This document shows, piece by piece, positions 51,206-60,829 of a stretch of DNA of 64,000 nucleotides. The stretch is taken from contig JAJFGJ010000036.1 of assembly GCA_021776175.1 (NCBI GenBank), positions 311,106-375,105 of the forward strand, read 5' to 3'. The notes beneath the pieces are model-generated. The model made no database searches, was not told the DNA's origin, and worked only from the letters and a program-made list of their open reading frames with translations. Origin of the DNA: Kiloniellaceae bacterium. GTDB lineage: Bacteria > Pseudomonadota > Alphaproteobacteria > Kiloniellales > J153. The position numbers were made by a program, and so were the translations under genes. The first letter of the stretch is position 1. Each line of letters begins with the position of its first letter.

Positions 51206-52123
51206 CTAGCGGTCATCCTCCTCACGCCATGGAACGCTCGCCACCCTACCCTGCGCCAGCCATACGCCAAGGGTCGTGACCGCGAACCCGGCAAGAACCA
51301 CGGACGACAACGCCTCGCCAAGGAAGGTCCATGCCATCAAGGCGGTTATGCCAGGGGTGAGGTAGAAGTAGCTTGCCACCGTACCGGCCTTGCCGTGGCG
51401 CAGCATGAGCATAAGCAGCACCGGCGCCCCTAGCGAGACGATGAGCGCGAGATAAAGCAGCGTCATGACGGCTTCGGCGGTCACGGAAAACACCGCCCTT
51501 TCCACGGCCGCCATAAGCAGGGCGCAGGTCAGCGCCGCGATGGTCAGTTGAATCGTGTTGGCCGTCCATAAATCAATCTTCCGGCAATACTTTCGATAAT
51601 AGACCGTACCCAGCGCTAAGCTACAGACGCCGAGGACACCATAGAGAGGCCCGATCATGTCCGCCGGCCGGGCCGCCTGGACACCGACAACCAGCACAAC
51701 GCCGCACACGCCAAGGCCGAGCCCGAGCCACTGAATGGGCCCGAGCCGCTCTCCTAGCATGGGCCGGGCGAGAAGCGCGGTCAGAAGCGGGTGCAGCGCC
51801 CCGATCAAAGCCATGGTCGCCGCGTTGATGCGATCGAGCGCGAGATAAGCGCCCGAGAGGTACAAGGCATTGATCAGAACACCCGCCACGGCCAGATGCA
51901 GCCAGGCGGACGAAGGCACGGCCCAATCGGCCCTGACAAGGGCGACCAAGGCGGCAAGAACGATCAACACCGCGGCGGCGAGCGTGAAGCGAGCGGTCAG
52001 GAAGGCGAGCGGCGTAACGTCGGCCAAACCGGCGCGCGTGGCAACGAAGGCTGAGCTCCACAGCATCACGAATAGAACGGGCGCGGCACGCAACCAGGTT
52101 GAATTCGCCGATGCTGGTTCCAC
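51206..52123 (-). CDS. EamA/DMT-family transporter
   Basis: Drug/metabolite-type exporter of 305 residues with ten membrane segments in two EamA repeats (APVLFVMLWSSAFVATRAGL at the N-terminus; the second repeat begins near LYGVLGVCSLALGTVYYRKY). The GTG at 52123 is the start, with GGAG seven bases before. A longer frame reaching 52717 runs over the aquaporin gene and carries unrelated sequence. Members export amino acids, nucleosides or metabolites. It may be co-transcribed with the aquaporin gene, 48 bases upstream. Confidence 0.9.
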   Translation of the reverse strand: MEPASANSTWLRAAPVLFVMLWSSAFVATRAGLADVTPLAFLTARFTLAAAVLIVLAALVALVRADWAVPSSAWLHLAVAGVLINALYLSGAYLALDRINAATMALIGALHPLLTALLARPMLGERLGPIQWLGLGLGVCGVVLVVGVQAARPADMIGPLYGVLGVCSLALGTVYYRKYCRKIDLWTANTIQLTIAALTCALLMAAVERAVFSVTAEAVMTLLYLALIVSLGAPVLLMLMLRHGKAGTVASYFYLTPGITALMAWTFLGEALSSVVLAGFAVTTLGVWLAQGRVASVPWREEDDR

Positions 52124-52170
52124 GGAAATGCTCCACCCCCAAGGCCGATTCCAGTCGAGCGGAAACCGCT

Positions 52171-52893
52171 CTAACGCGATTGCCCCTGAATATCCTCGGC
52201 GCCGCCGTCGGGGGATTGGTGAGTGAAACGATAGATAGCGGCGCCAAGCAGCATTCCCGCCACCGGGCCGGCGACATAAATCCAAAAGTGTGTGAAATCC
52301 CCGAGAGCGAGATAGGGCCCGAATGCGCGCGCCGGATTCATGGCCGCGCCGGCGTAAGGTCCCATGAGCATAACTTCGATCCCCACCGTCGCGCCGACGG
52401 CCACGCCGGCGAAGGAAATATCGGAGTTCCCGTCGTGATAGGCCGCGCCGCAGATCACCCACATGAGAATGAAGGACAGAATGAGCTCGACGACAAAGGC
52501 CACCCAGGGCGTCACGCCAAGCGCCGTGTTTGGAAGATTGGCCCCCATGTCCCCATGGCGCCCGATAGCCCAGAGAAGCACAAACCCGGCGGCGGCCGAG
52601 CCCGCGAGCTGAGCCACGATGTAGCCAGGCGCGAGGCGTTTTTCGAGCTTGCCAAGATAGACCGCCGCAAGCGAGAGCGCGGGGTTCACGTGCGCCCCCG
52701 AAACATGGCCGAAACAATAGATGACAATGGTAATGACCAAGCCCGAGATGAGCCCAGGGCCGATCGCGCCCAGCCCCCCCGTCACCGCCCCGACCATCAC
52801 CGCGCCGGCGGCAAAGAATACGAGCATGAAAGAGCCGATGAATTCACAGCCGTACTTGCTCAGATCTTGCGGCTGTACCGCCAGCGCCCTCAT
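52171..52893 (-). CDS. aquaporin-family channel (MIP)
   Basis: Six-helix channel of 240 residues with two NPA motifs: SGAHVNPALS (near residue 68) and AGAAMNPARAFGP (near 185), the latter with the selectivity-filter arginine. The start overlaps the stop of the VWA gene (ATGA). MIP channels pass water, glycerol or small uncharged solutes such as urea. Here, downstream of the amide operon, I infer passage of amides or ammonia; in Pseudomonas the equivalent amiS channel is unrelated in fold. Confidence 0.93.
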   Translation of the reverse strand: MRALAVQPQDLSKYGCEFIGSFMLVFFAAGAVMVGAVTGGLGAIGPGLISGLVITIVIYCFGHVSGAHVNPALSLAAVYLGKLEKRLAPGYIVAQLAGSAAAGFVLLWAIGRHGDMGANLPNTALGVTPWVAFVVELILSFILMWVICGAAYHDGNSDISFAGVAVGATVGIEVMLMGPYAGAAMNPARAFGPYLALGDFTHFWIYVAGPVAGMLLGAAIYRFTHQSPDGGAEDIQGQSR

Positions 52894-55178
52894 GAGGTGA
52901 GCCGGAAATACAGCATCGGCAGACGCTCGGGCAGGCGCTCGAGGCGGTCTATTTGCACTACATTCTGGCGCCCGAAGATCCGTGTGAGATAACTGTCGCC
53001 ACCCGAATCCAGCCCCACGCAGAAGGTATCGATTCCAGCTCCTGCCAAGGAATTCACCGCCTTGCGGGCATCTTCGACGAGATATTTCTTGTCGGTGACA
53101 TCGACATCGGATGGCTCCCCATCGGTGACGATCAGAAGTAAGCGCCGATGGGTGCTTTGGCCGGCGAGGTCGACGCCGGCGTGGCGTATCACGGCGCCGA
53201 TCCGTGTCGATAATCCGCCCTCCAATCCCGCGAGCGACGATCTGGCCATGGCGTCGTAAGGCTCGGCGAAGTCCTTGATTCGGTAATAGCGCACTTCCTC
53301 GCGACGGTTCGAGCAGAAGGCGGCTATGGCGAAGGGATCTCCAAGGCCGTCCATGGCATGGGCGAGAAGCGCCGTCGCCTGCCGTTCGAGATCGAGTACG
53401 GTGGCCATTTCGCCCAGAACCTTGTCCTTGGTCGATTCCGAAATGTCGAGGAGAACCAGCACCGAAAGATCGCGGTGGCGGCGGCCCATTGTCGCGTAGA
53501 CATGCGGATCGGGGGTGACTCCTATCTTACGGCTCACGACGGCTTCTATGCAGGCATCGATATCCAAGAGTTCACCCTCGGCCTGGCGCTTCAGACGTTC
53601 CGCCCGCCCCACGCGTGCCGAACGGATAAGCGCCGTGATCCGGTTCACGGTGTCATGCCGGTCTTCGAGAATACGCTCGATCAGGCCGGCCGGGCCGGGC
53701 TTGGGTTGATACTCGACTATAGTGGTCCATTCGCCCCGCTCGCGCCCGGTCACGTAGTCGTACTCCGGATAGCGGGCGACAGGGATTCCTTCTTCCTGGT
53801 AGGCCTCACGGGACAAAGCGGCCCGGTTCACCTCGTCGGCCTCGCCTTCGCTCTTGCGCTCCCGGTCGGGGGAAGACGTGTCATCCTCCTGCTGCTGTTC
53901 GAAGCGTACCGATTCGAAAAGAAGCTCCGCCTCCTCGAAATTCTCGGAGTCCGGGTCGTTGAAATCCCAGAGTCCCATATTGTCGTCGTGGTAGGGCGGC
54001 TCGACGACATATGTCCGCGGATTGAACTGGACCCGCATCTGTCCGAGATCGTTGCCCAGAAGGCCGCCGATCTCGCGGCTGATTTGAGGGTTCTCCCATT
54101 CGTCCTCGCGCGCGAAAAACCGCTCCCTCCCCTTACGGACCCAACCGTCGGCGTCCTCGAAACCGGGATCGATCAAAGCGCGCGACAAGCGGGCAAGCAA
54201 ACTGGGAGCGGTGGATGCTCCCGAGGCCTGGGCTATATGAAACGGCAGCCAGAGCCGCCGCAGCCCCGGGAAATCCCGCATGGCCAAGTGCTCGACCCGG
54301 GCATCTTCGATCAAAGAAACGAGCGCCACCTGGAGCGGCTTCAAGCTGCGTAACGGGAATTTCTCTCGCGAATACATAAAGTGCGCCGCGACATGGGCCA
54401 GGCTGGCACGGAAAACTTCCTCCGCTTGCAGGCCGCGATAACCCGGAAAAGTCGGCGGCAGCAGGATTAACCCGCGATCGAAACTAACCCGGCGGCGCGA
54501 TTGCTCGCCCGCGCCCGGCGAGGGCTCGCGGATCGGGATGCGAAGCCGCCAAAGGGCGGTGAGGTACGCCTTGAGGCGCCTCTCCATATCGGTGAAGACG
54601 ACCCCGCCGGATTCGCGTTGCAGCCAAAGCTTCGCCTGGGGGTCGGCGAATGTGAAGAAACGCAGGCGGCGGGCCTTGTCGCCGCCGCCCGAGCGCACAC
54701 CGGCGAGCACCCATGCCTCGAGCCGAGACACATTGAGTTCGGCCAGGAGCGTGTCCATCTTTTCGAGAACGGGCGCCACGGATTCGGGCGCCAGGGCCGC
54801 GAACCTCTCTATGACGCCCAGCCACGATCGAAACAGCTGCTCGTTCTTTAGCCGTTCCGCCGCCTTAAGCGCCGCCCAGGGCAGTAGAGCGCCGGCCTTG
54901 CGTTTCGCCTTTATGGTAATGGCGGAGACCGGGTCGGCCATCTCTATGGCGATTTCCGGGCCTAGAATCTCCGCGATTGCAGGTGAATTGCGGACATAAG
55001 AAGTAACGATAGCCTCGCCGTAGCCGGCTTGCGCCAGTTTACGGCAGGCCCGGAGCCATCGGGCCGCCAAGTCATCTGGAAAGGCGCGGCGCGCGGCCGG
55101 TGTCAGGAGCCGCTCCTCGTCTCCTTCCCCGTCAGGAGAGACCACTTTCAAAAATTTCGCGGATTGCGTCGTCTTCAT
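52890..55178 (-). CDS. NorD/CbbO-like VWA-domain protein
   Basis: Protein of 762 residues with a C-terminal von Willebrand A domain: the MIDAS motif is VLLDISESTKD near residue 580, followed by LLIVTDGEPSDVD. The preceding region resembles the NorD/CbbO family. Such proteins work with a MoxR-type AAA+ ATPase (NorQ/CbbQ) to activate or remodel metalloenzymes or Rubisco. The partner is encoded 12 bases upstream. What the pair acts on here is unknown; a transporter, the amidase, or the CO dehydrogenase 53 kb away are all conceivable. Confidence 0.88.
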   Translation of the reverse strand: MKTTQSAKFLKVVSPDGEGDEERLLTPAARRAFPDDLAARWLRACRKLAQAGYGEAIVTSYVRNSPAIAEILGPEIAIEMADPVSAITIKAKRKAGALLPWAALKAAERLKNEQLFRSWLGVIERFAALAPESVAPVLEKMDTLLAELNVSRLEAWVLAGVRSGGGDKARRLRFFTFADPQAKLWLQRESGGVVFTDMERRLKAYLTALWRLRIPIREPSPGAGEQSRRRVSFDRGLILLPPTFPGYRGLQAEEVFRASLAHVAAHFMYSREKFPLRSLKPLQVALVSLIEDARVEHLAMRDFPGLRRLWLPFHIAQASGASTAPSLLARLSRALIDPGFEDADGWVRKGRERFFAREDEWENPQISREIGGLLGNDLGQMRVQFNPRTYVVEPPYHDDNMGLWDFNDPDSENFEEAELLFESVRFEQQQEDDTSSPDRERKSEGEADEVNRAALSREAYQEEGIPVARYPEYDYVTGRERGEWTTIVEYQPKPGPAGLIERILEDRHDTVNRITALIRSARVGRAERLKRQAEGELLDIDACIEAVVSRKIGVTPDPHVYATMGRRHRDLSVLVLLDISESTKDKVLGEMATVLDLERQATALLAHAMDGLGDPFAIAAFCSNRREEVRYYRIKDFAEPYDAMARSSLAGLEGGLSTRIGAVIRHAGVDLAGQSTHRRLLLIVTDGEPSDVDVTDKKYLVEDARKAVNSLAGAGIDTFCVGLDSGGDSYLTRIFGRQNVVQIDRLERLPERLPMLYFRLTS

Positions 55179-55190
55179 AATCTGGCAATT

Positions 55191-55988
55191 TTACGCACAC
55201 GCGGCGATCGCCGAGGTTAGCGCATCGCGCATGTCTGGATCGTCGGTGATCGGCAACACGAGAGCAACCTGGCACGCTTCGCCAAGCGGTATGCCGCGCG
55301 AAACCAGCTGACCGGCATGAACCAACATCCGGGTGGACGCCCCTTCGTCCAGGCCGTGCCCCTTCAGATTGCGCGAGCGCCCCGCGATTTTCACGAGCAG
55401 GGCCGCCACCTTATCGTCCACCCCCGATTCGTGGGCGACGATCTCGGCCTCCAGGTCCGCGGGCGGATAATTGAAATCTATGGCCCCGAAACGCTGCTTG
55501 GTCGATTCCTTGAGATCCTTCAGAACACTCTGGTACCCCGGATTATATGAAATAACGACGTAAAAGTCGGGGTGTGCCTTGATGACTTCGTTCTTTTTCT
55601 CAAGCGGTAGAATACGGCGCTCATCCGTGAGCGAGTGGATAACCACCGTTGTGTCCTGACGGGCCTCGACAATCTCATCGAGATAGCAGATTCCCCCATG
55701 GCGTACGGCAAGGGTCAGCGGACCGTCGTTCCATACCGTCCCCTGGGCATCCAGTAGAAAACGTCCCACCAGATCTGAGGCCGTCATATCCTCGTGACAG
55801 GAAACGGTGAGCAGCGGCTTATTCAGTTTCCATGCCATGTATTCGATGAAGCGCGTCTTTCCGGACCCGGTGGGCCCCTTGAGCATCATCGGCATGCGGG
55901 CCGTGAATGCCGCTTCAAAGAGAGCAACCTCGTTGCCAAGCGCGCGGTAGTAAGGCTCTTTGTCGATCCGGTAGTCGTCCAGGTCCAT
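55191..55988 (-). CDS. MoxR-family AAA+ ATPase (NorQ/CbbQ-like)
   Basis: ATPase of 265 residues with Walker A GPTGSGKT (residues 38-45), Walker B ICYLDEI near 105, a sensor-1 region [12 protein letters not shown] and C-terminal CbbQ/NirQ-type sequence ([14 protein letters not shown]). It couples ATP hydrolysis to remodelling through the VWA protein encoded directly after. It follows amiE by 140 bases on the same strand. The Pseudomonas ami operon also encodes an ATPase-type chaperone (AmiB) after amiE, so a comparable function is possible. Confidence 0.92.
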   Translation of the reverse strand: MDLDDYRIDKEPYYRALGNEVALFEAAFTARMPMMLKGPTGSGKTRFIEYMAWKLNKPLLTVSCHEDMTASDLVGRFLLDAQGTVWNDGPLTLAVRHGGICYLDEIVEARQDTTVVIHSLTDERRILPLEKKNEVIKAHPDFYVVISYNPGYQSVLKDLKESTKQRFGAIDFNYPPADLEAEIVAHESGVDDKVAALLVKIAGRSRNLKGHGLDEGASTRMLVHAGQLVSRGIPLGEACQVALVLPITDDPDMRDALTSAIAACA

Positions 55989-56128
55989 GCGTCAAGGCTC
56001 GGTAAGGGTTGGTGACGGCGTGCCGGTCAGGGCCACCACATATTATTCGTGCTAGCCATGACGTCCCAGTCAGGTGACGGATGAACCTGGGCGGGGCGAA
56101 AGTCGCCCGCGCCGCAGGCTCATCTCGA

Positions 56129-57169
56129 TCAACGGTGGGTCGCGGTCTTCTGGTTCGGAAGACCTTCGATCGGACACTCGTCGGTACCGACGGTTTCGCG
56201 TGTGATGGCTTCGACCATTTCGCGCGTGCCCTCGGGATCGGTGATCCACTTCTTGTAGAAATCGTATGGGCAAACCGCTTCGCCTTTCGAGTCCTCGCCG
56301 GAATTGATCTGGCCGGTGTAACCGCGATGCAGCAGCTTGAACAGGTGGTTTTCGGACTGCATATTGCGGCGCGCATCGCGAATCAACGAGGTCGAGAGAG
56401 CCGCGTATTGTATGCCGTTCTCCTCCTCGGCGCATTCACCGAGCGTCCGGCCATCGAAACCGACGATCGCCGAGTGCCCGAAATAGGAGTAAACGCCGTC
56501 AAAGCCGGCCGCGTTCGCCACGGCGACATAGACGTTGTTGGACCAGGCCATGGCCTTGGCCATGACAACCTGCTGTTCCTTGGACGGGTACATGTAGCCC
56601 TGGCAACGGACGATCAGCTCGGCGCCCTTCATGGCACAGTCGCGCCAGATTTCAGGGTAGTTGCCGTCATCGCAGATGATGAGGCTGACCTTCATGCCTT
56701 TCGGTCCCTCGGAAACATAGGTGCAGTTGCCTGGATACCAGCCCTCTATGGGCACCCAAGGCATGATCTTGCGGTACTTCTGAACGATTTCGCCCTTGTC
56801 GCTCATCAATATTAGCGTGTTGTAAGGCGCCTTGTTGGGATGCTCCTCATGGCGTTCGCCGGTCAGGGAGAATACGCCCCAGACTTTATTTCTCTTGCAG
56901 GCCTCGGCGAAAATCTCGGTCTCTTCGCCTGGGCAGGACGAGGCCGTTTCATACATTTCCTTCTCGTCGTACATGATCCCGTGGGTGCTGTACTCGGGGA
57001 AAATAACAAGATCCATACCTGGAAGACCGATCTTCATACCGTCGATCATGCTGGCGATGTTCCGTGTGTTCGCGAGCACCTCTTCCCTGGTGTGGAGGCG
57101 CGGCATCTTGTAGTTGACGACCGCGACGCCGACCGTGTCTTTACTGCTTGAAATATCGCCGTGGTACAT
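56129..57169 (-). CDS. amiE: aliphatic amidase
   Basis: Nitrilase-superfamily amidase of 346 residues, the same length as Pseudomonas aeruginosa AmiE and very similar ([20 protein letters not shown] against [20 protein letters not shown]). The catalytic triad is at the canonical positions: E59 (FPEYS), K134 (YRKI) and C166 (IICDDGN). It hydrolyses short amides such as acetamide to acid and ammonia in the cytoplasm. The start follows GGAGG in the upstream gap. It lies directly after the Urt-type transporter genes, and the AmiC/AmiR genes upstream support amide induction. Confidence 0.96.
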   Translation of the reverse strand: MYHGDISSSKDTVGVAVVNYKMPRLHTREEVLANTRNIASMIDGMKIGLPGMDLVIFPEYSTHGIMYDEKEMYETASSCPGEETEIFAEACKRNKVWGVFSLTGERHEEHPNKAPYNTLILMSDKGEIVQKYRKIMPWVPIEGWYPGNCTYVSEGPKGMKVSLIICDDGNYPEIWRDCAMKGAELIVRCQGYMYPSKEQQVVMAKAMAWSNNVYVAVANAAGFDGVYSYFGHSAIVGFDGRTLGECAEEENGIQYAALSTSLIRDARRNMQSENHLFKLLHRGYTGQINSGEDSKGEAVCPYDFYKKWITDPEGTREMVEAITRETVGTDECPIEGLPNQKTATHR

Positions 57170-57223
57170 GACTTCCTCCCAGTTGGTGGATTGATTCTTC
57201 GAACTTCACCGCAGTGCGCCCAT

Positions 57224-57919
57224 CTACACAGCCATATGCCGATGAACGAGGTCGTCCGTCAGTTCGTTGACAGGCCCGCGTACCGAGATACTGCCCCGAT
57301 CCATGAGGACGAAATTATGTGACGCACGCCGGGCAAGTTCGACGTTTTGTGCGACAAGCACGACCGTCAGGCCGTGCTTTTGGTTTAGTTGGACAAGCAC
57401 TTCTTCAATCTGCTCGACAATATTGGGCTGTATGCCCTCTGTCGGTTCGTCGAGCAAAATCACTTTTGGGTCGGTGAGCAACGCGCGGGCGATCGCCAGT
57501 TGTTGCTGTTGCCCACCCGAAAGGTTCCCGCCGCGCCGGTTCAGAAACTCCTTGAGGATGGGAAACAGCTCGAACACCCACTCGTTGATTTCACCATTCC
57601 CCTCGTCGGTCGCGAAAGTTCCCATGAGCAAATTCTCGCGCACGGTGAATTTAGGAAGGATACCGCGCCCCTGCGGCACATAGCCGATGCCGGCCAGTGC
57701 GCGATCGCTGGTATCCTTGTCATTAATCTCTTGACCATCGAGCATGATACTTCCGGTTACCCTATCCATAAGCCCTAGGATGGCGCGCATGAGCGTGGTC
57801 TTGCCTACGCCATTGCGCCCCAGGACGCTCAAGAACTCGCCCTTGGCGACCCCCAAACTCACGTTTTGGAGTGCCGGGCTGTTGCCATAGAAGGCGTCAA
57901 TGTTGGTGAGATCAAGCAC
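57224..57919 (-). CDS. urtE: UrtE-like ABC ATPase
   Basis: ATPase subunit of a branched-chain/urea/amide ABC importer, about 231 residues from the GTG at 57919. Walker A is GRNGVGKTT, the signature LSGGQQQQLAIARAL and Walker B VILLDEPTEGIQP, the last typical of UrtE. The GTG overlaps the UrtD stop; a longer frame exists but begins inside that gene. It pairs with UrtD to drive the permeases. The symbol is given by family; short amides rather than urea may be the substrate. Confidence 0.9.
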   Translation of the reverse strand: MLDLTNIDAFYGNSPALQNVSLGVAKGEFLSVLGRNGVGKTTLMRAILGLMDRVTGSIMLDGQEINDKDTSDRALAGIGYVPQGRGILPKFTVRENLLMGTFATDEGNGEINEWVFELFPILKEFLNRRGGNLSGGQQQQLAIARALLTDPKVILLDEPTEGIQPNIVEQIEEVLVQLNQKHGLTVVLVAQNVELARRASHNFVLMDRGSISVRGPVNELTDDLVHRHMAV

Positions 57920-58679
57920 GGGCGATACCGCTGGAACCAAGATAAACGGAACGGACTTCCGGATTCTGTTCAATCTCGCTGACCATGCCCTCGGCAAGCA
58001 TCTTGCCCTGGTGCATCACCGATATCACCTCGCCGATTTCCTTGACGAATCCCATGTCGTGCTCGACGACGATCAAGGTGTGCTTTCCCTTCAGACGGTT
58101 GAACAGCTCAACCGTCTGGCCCGTTTCATGGACCGTCATGCCGGCGGTGGGTTCATCCATCAATATCAGTTCGGGGTCTTGAGCGAGCAAAAGAGAAATC
58201 TCGAGCCACTGAGTATGGCCGTGTGAAAGATGCCCCGCCGGTGTGTCCAGATAATCCTCCAAGCCAACGAACTCGGCAAGTTTCTCCAACCCTTCTCGGT
58301 CCGCCCCCCGGCCAAATATCAACGCATTTCTTAACACGCCCGAGGATTTGCTGTAGCTGACTTCGAGATTGTCGCGCACCGTGAGTTCGCTAAAGACGCT
58401 CGGCACCTGGAACTTCCGTCCGATTCCGGCACGGGCGATTTCGTGCTCTTCGAGATTGTTAAGCACCTTGCCCTCAAAAGTTATCTGGCCCGACGTTGGC
58501 TTGATCCTGCCGCAGATCATGTCTAAGGCAGTTGTCTTTCCAGCGCCGTTAGGCCCGATAATGCAGCGCAATTCACCCTGCCCGACGCTGAAGTTAAGAC
58601 CCTCCACGGCGTGAAAGCCGTTGAAGGTCACTGAGACATCGCTCAAGACAAGATGATCGTGCGGGTTCGCCGCCATCAT
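57912..58679 (-). CDS. urtD: UrtD-like ABC ATPase
   Basis: ATPase of 255 residues. Motifs: Walker A GPNGAGKTT in ELRCIIGPNGAGKTTALDMICG, a signature of the form LSHGHTQWLEI, and Walker B LILMDEPTAGMT. The early LRCIIGPNGAG segment and HGHTQW signature are those of UrtD. The ATG overlaps the stop of the permease upstream (ATGA). It is part of the amide-inducible importer. Confidence 0.92.
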   Translation of the reverse strand: MMAANPHDHLVLSDVSVTFNGFHAVEGLNFSVGQGELRCIIGPNGAGKTTALDMICGRIKPTSGQITFEGKVLNNLEEHEIARAGIGRKFQVPSVFSELTVRDNLEVSYSKSSGVLRNALIFGRGADREGLEKLAEFVGLEDYLDTPAGHLSHGHTQWLEISLLLAQDPELILMDEPTAGMTVHETGQTVELFNRLKGKHTLIVVEHDMGFVKEIGEVISVMHQGKMLAEGMVSEIEQNPEVRSVYLGSSGIARA

Positions 58680-59803
58680 GGGCCTCCCGCACTATTCTTG
58701 GCGCCGCACTGGTCCGCGGCCGCCTTCGATTTACCGGGCGCCGTACGGTCCTTGGGAAGGATCCGATCGACCAGACTCTCGACCGCGCCCGCGAGCCCCT
58801 TGGGCAAGAACAAGACAATCATCACGAATGCAAAGCCCATGATAAGCGTCCAAGATTCGAGAAATATTTCGGATTCGGAAAGGGCGCCCTGCATGCCGGT
58901 GACGATGATCGCGCCCAGGGCCGCCCCGAGTAGACTCTGCCTTCCGCCCACGGCGCACCAGATGACGACCGAGAGGCTGAGTGGCACGTCGAGGAAAGTC
59001 GGCGAGGCAAACTCCATCACGATGGTGTAAAGCATGCCGGCGAAACCGGCGATTCCAGCCGAAACGGCGAAGGCGAAAGTCTTGAACCGCGCCACATCGT
59101 ACCCGAAGTAACGAACCCGTTCCTCATGGTCCCGGATAGCCTGCAGAATGAGGCCTGCCTTGCTCTTGGTGACGGCGAGCGCGAAAAACAAACTCACGGT
59201 TAAAGAAATGGCTATCAAATAATACGAGGAACTGCTGTAAGCGTCGAAGGTCAGCCCAAAAAGTTCAAGCTGCGCGAGGTCGGTGATGCCATTGAAACCA
59301 CCGGAATATCGTTGTTGGTCAATGATCAGCAGATTGACCACGACGAGAGCGGCCAGTGTAATGATCGCCACATACACGCCGGTGACTCGGCCACGGAAAA
59401 TAAACGAACCGAGCAACATAGCGAAAGCCACCGGCACGGCGACGCCCGCGAAGATGGCGAATGTTAGAGAGTAGAAGGGTTCCCAGAACCACGGCAGCGT
59501 TTCGACATTATTCCACACCATGAAATCGGGAAGTCCTGATTTGCCGGTATGAACGGGAACGGTACGCAACTTCAGCGCCATGGCCATGCAGTATGAGCCA
59601 AGCCCGAAGCTCGCCGCCTGGCCAAGATTAAGAATGCCGGCGTATCCCCACGATAGACTGAGTGCCATGGCAAGGATGCCAAGCACGAGATAGCGCGCGT
59701 ATTTATTGAGGATAAAGGCATCGTCCATAAAGCTGGGCACCAGCAAGATGGCCAAGCATACGATGCCATAGGTGGCGATTTGTAGGGCCGTACGTTTAGA
59801 CAC
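58676..59803 (-). CDS. urtC: UrtC-like ABC permease
   Basis: Membrane permease of about 375 residues from the GTG at 59803, which GGGGGGAG precedes by eight bases; a GTG 18 bases upstream is less likely. Ten or so segments include LSLSWGYAGILNLGQAASFGLG, the conserved LivM/UrtC region, and VSAGIAGFAGMLYTIVMEFASP. Its 3' end overlaps UrtD. It forms the transmembrane pore with UrtB. Confidence 0.92.
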   Translation of the reverse strand: MSKRTALQIATYGIVCLAILLVPSFMDDAFILNKYARYLVLGILAMALSLSWGYAGILNLGQAASFGLGSYCMAMALKLRTVPVHTGKSGLPDFMVWNNVETLPWFWEPFYSLTFAIFAGVAVPVAFAMLLGSFIFRGRVTGVYVAIITLAALVVVNLLIIDQQRYSGGFNGITDLAQLELFGLTFDAYSSSSYYLIAISLTVSLFFALAVTKSKAGLILQAIRDHEERVRYFGYDVARFKTFAFAVSAGIAGFAGMLYTIVMEFASPTFLDVPLSLSVVIWCAVGGRQSLLGAALGAIIVTGMQGALSESEIFLESWTLIMGFAFVMIVLFLPKGLAGAVESLVDRILPKDRTAPGKSKAAADQCGAKNSAGGP

Positions 59804-59851
59804 TACCTGTTCTCCCCCCACCCACGGAACGCATCGCCTTTTTCCGTTCGA

Positions 59852-60721
59852 TCATGACCGCACCTTGGCGGCGAACAGCCCCTGCGGGCGGAAACGGATC
59901 AGGACCACGATGGCGAGGAACACCAGCACCTTCGCCAAGGTGTCGTTGCTGTAGAACGCCAGGAAACCCGTGAGTTCGCCGAGTATCACGGAACTGGCAA
60001 CCGTGCCGATCAAGCTCTCGACGCCGCCCAAGACAACAACCATGAAGGCATCGACGACATATGTCGTGCCCATCTCCGGAGACACGCTCTTGAGCGGAGA
60101 AACAAGCGCACCCGCCAACCCCGCGAGACCGGCGCCATAGGCGAAGGTGAGGCCGTAAATTCGTTTACTTTGGATGCCGAAGCAGCTCGCGATCTCCCGA
60201 TCCTGCGAAATCGCGCGTAATTTCATTCCAATGCTGGTTCGGTACATCAGGTACCAAGTGAAGCCAAATATCACAGCGGATAGCGCGAGAATGAAAAGGC
60301 GAAACGCGGAGATCTCTATCCCGAGGATCGAAACGCTACTGCTCATGGCCGAGGGCATCTGCACATAGCGAAGCTCACCCCCAACGGCCAGGCGTATAGC
60401 CTGCTGCGCCATCACACCGATGCCCCAGGTCGCAAGAATCGTATCTAACGGCCTTCGGTAGAGATGGCGTATAACCGTCTTTTCAATGATCCAACCGAAC
60501 AGCGCCACCGTGAAAAAAATCACCACCAGGCTCTCGATTAGACCGACCCCGACATAGGTTTGCAGCGCCCATGCGGTATAAGCGCCGATCATGACAAATT
60601 CGCCATGGGCCAGGTTGATGACGCCGGTGGTGCCATAAATAATCGCCAATCCGAGCGCCACCAGCAGCAGGATAGACGCAATGCTCAAGCCGGTGAGGAT
60701 TTGCGCCAGAATAGTTTCCAT
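59852..60721 (-). CDS. urtB: UrtB-like ABC permease
   Basis: Membrane permease of 289 residues with eight segments, of the LivH/UrtB family. Diagnostic sequence is ALGLAIIYGTTGVINLAHGEFVMIGAY at the N-terminus and AGLAGLAGALVSP in the middle. It follows the binding-protein gene with a 108-base gap, and precedes UrtC by 48 bases. Substrate range is set by the binding protein, which resembles AmiC/UrtA. Confidence 0.92.
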   Translation of the reverse strand: METILAQILTGLSIASILLLVALGLAIIYGTTGVINLAHGEFVMIGAYTAWALQTYVGVGLIESLVVIFFTVALFGWIIEKTVIRHLYRRPLDTILATWGIGVMAQQAIRLAVGGELRYVQMPSAMSSSVSILGIEISAFRLFILALSAVIFGFTWYLMYRTSIGMKLRAISQDREIASCFGIQSKRIYGLTFAYGAGLAGLAGALVSPLKSVSPEMGTTYVVDAFMVVVLGGVESLIGTVASSVILGELTGFLAFYSNDTLAKVLVFLAIVVLIRFRPQGLFAAKVRS

Positions 60722-60829
60722 GATCTTCGTGTCTCGTGGTGCCCAAAAACCCTAGGGACCGGCGGGAAGCAAAGTGCGACCCGCCGGGTTCCCTTAAACG
60801 TTACCAGCGAACCATGCCGGTGCGGCCAA

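Noticed and set aside
52124..52717. Long N-terminal extension of the EamA transporter
   Set aside because: The extension runs antisense-phase through the aquaporin gene on the same strand in another frame and is low in conserved features; the GTG at 52123 has a good ribosome site.
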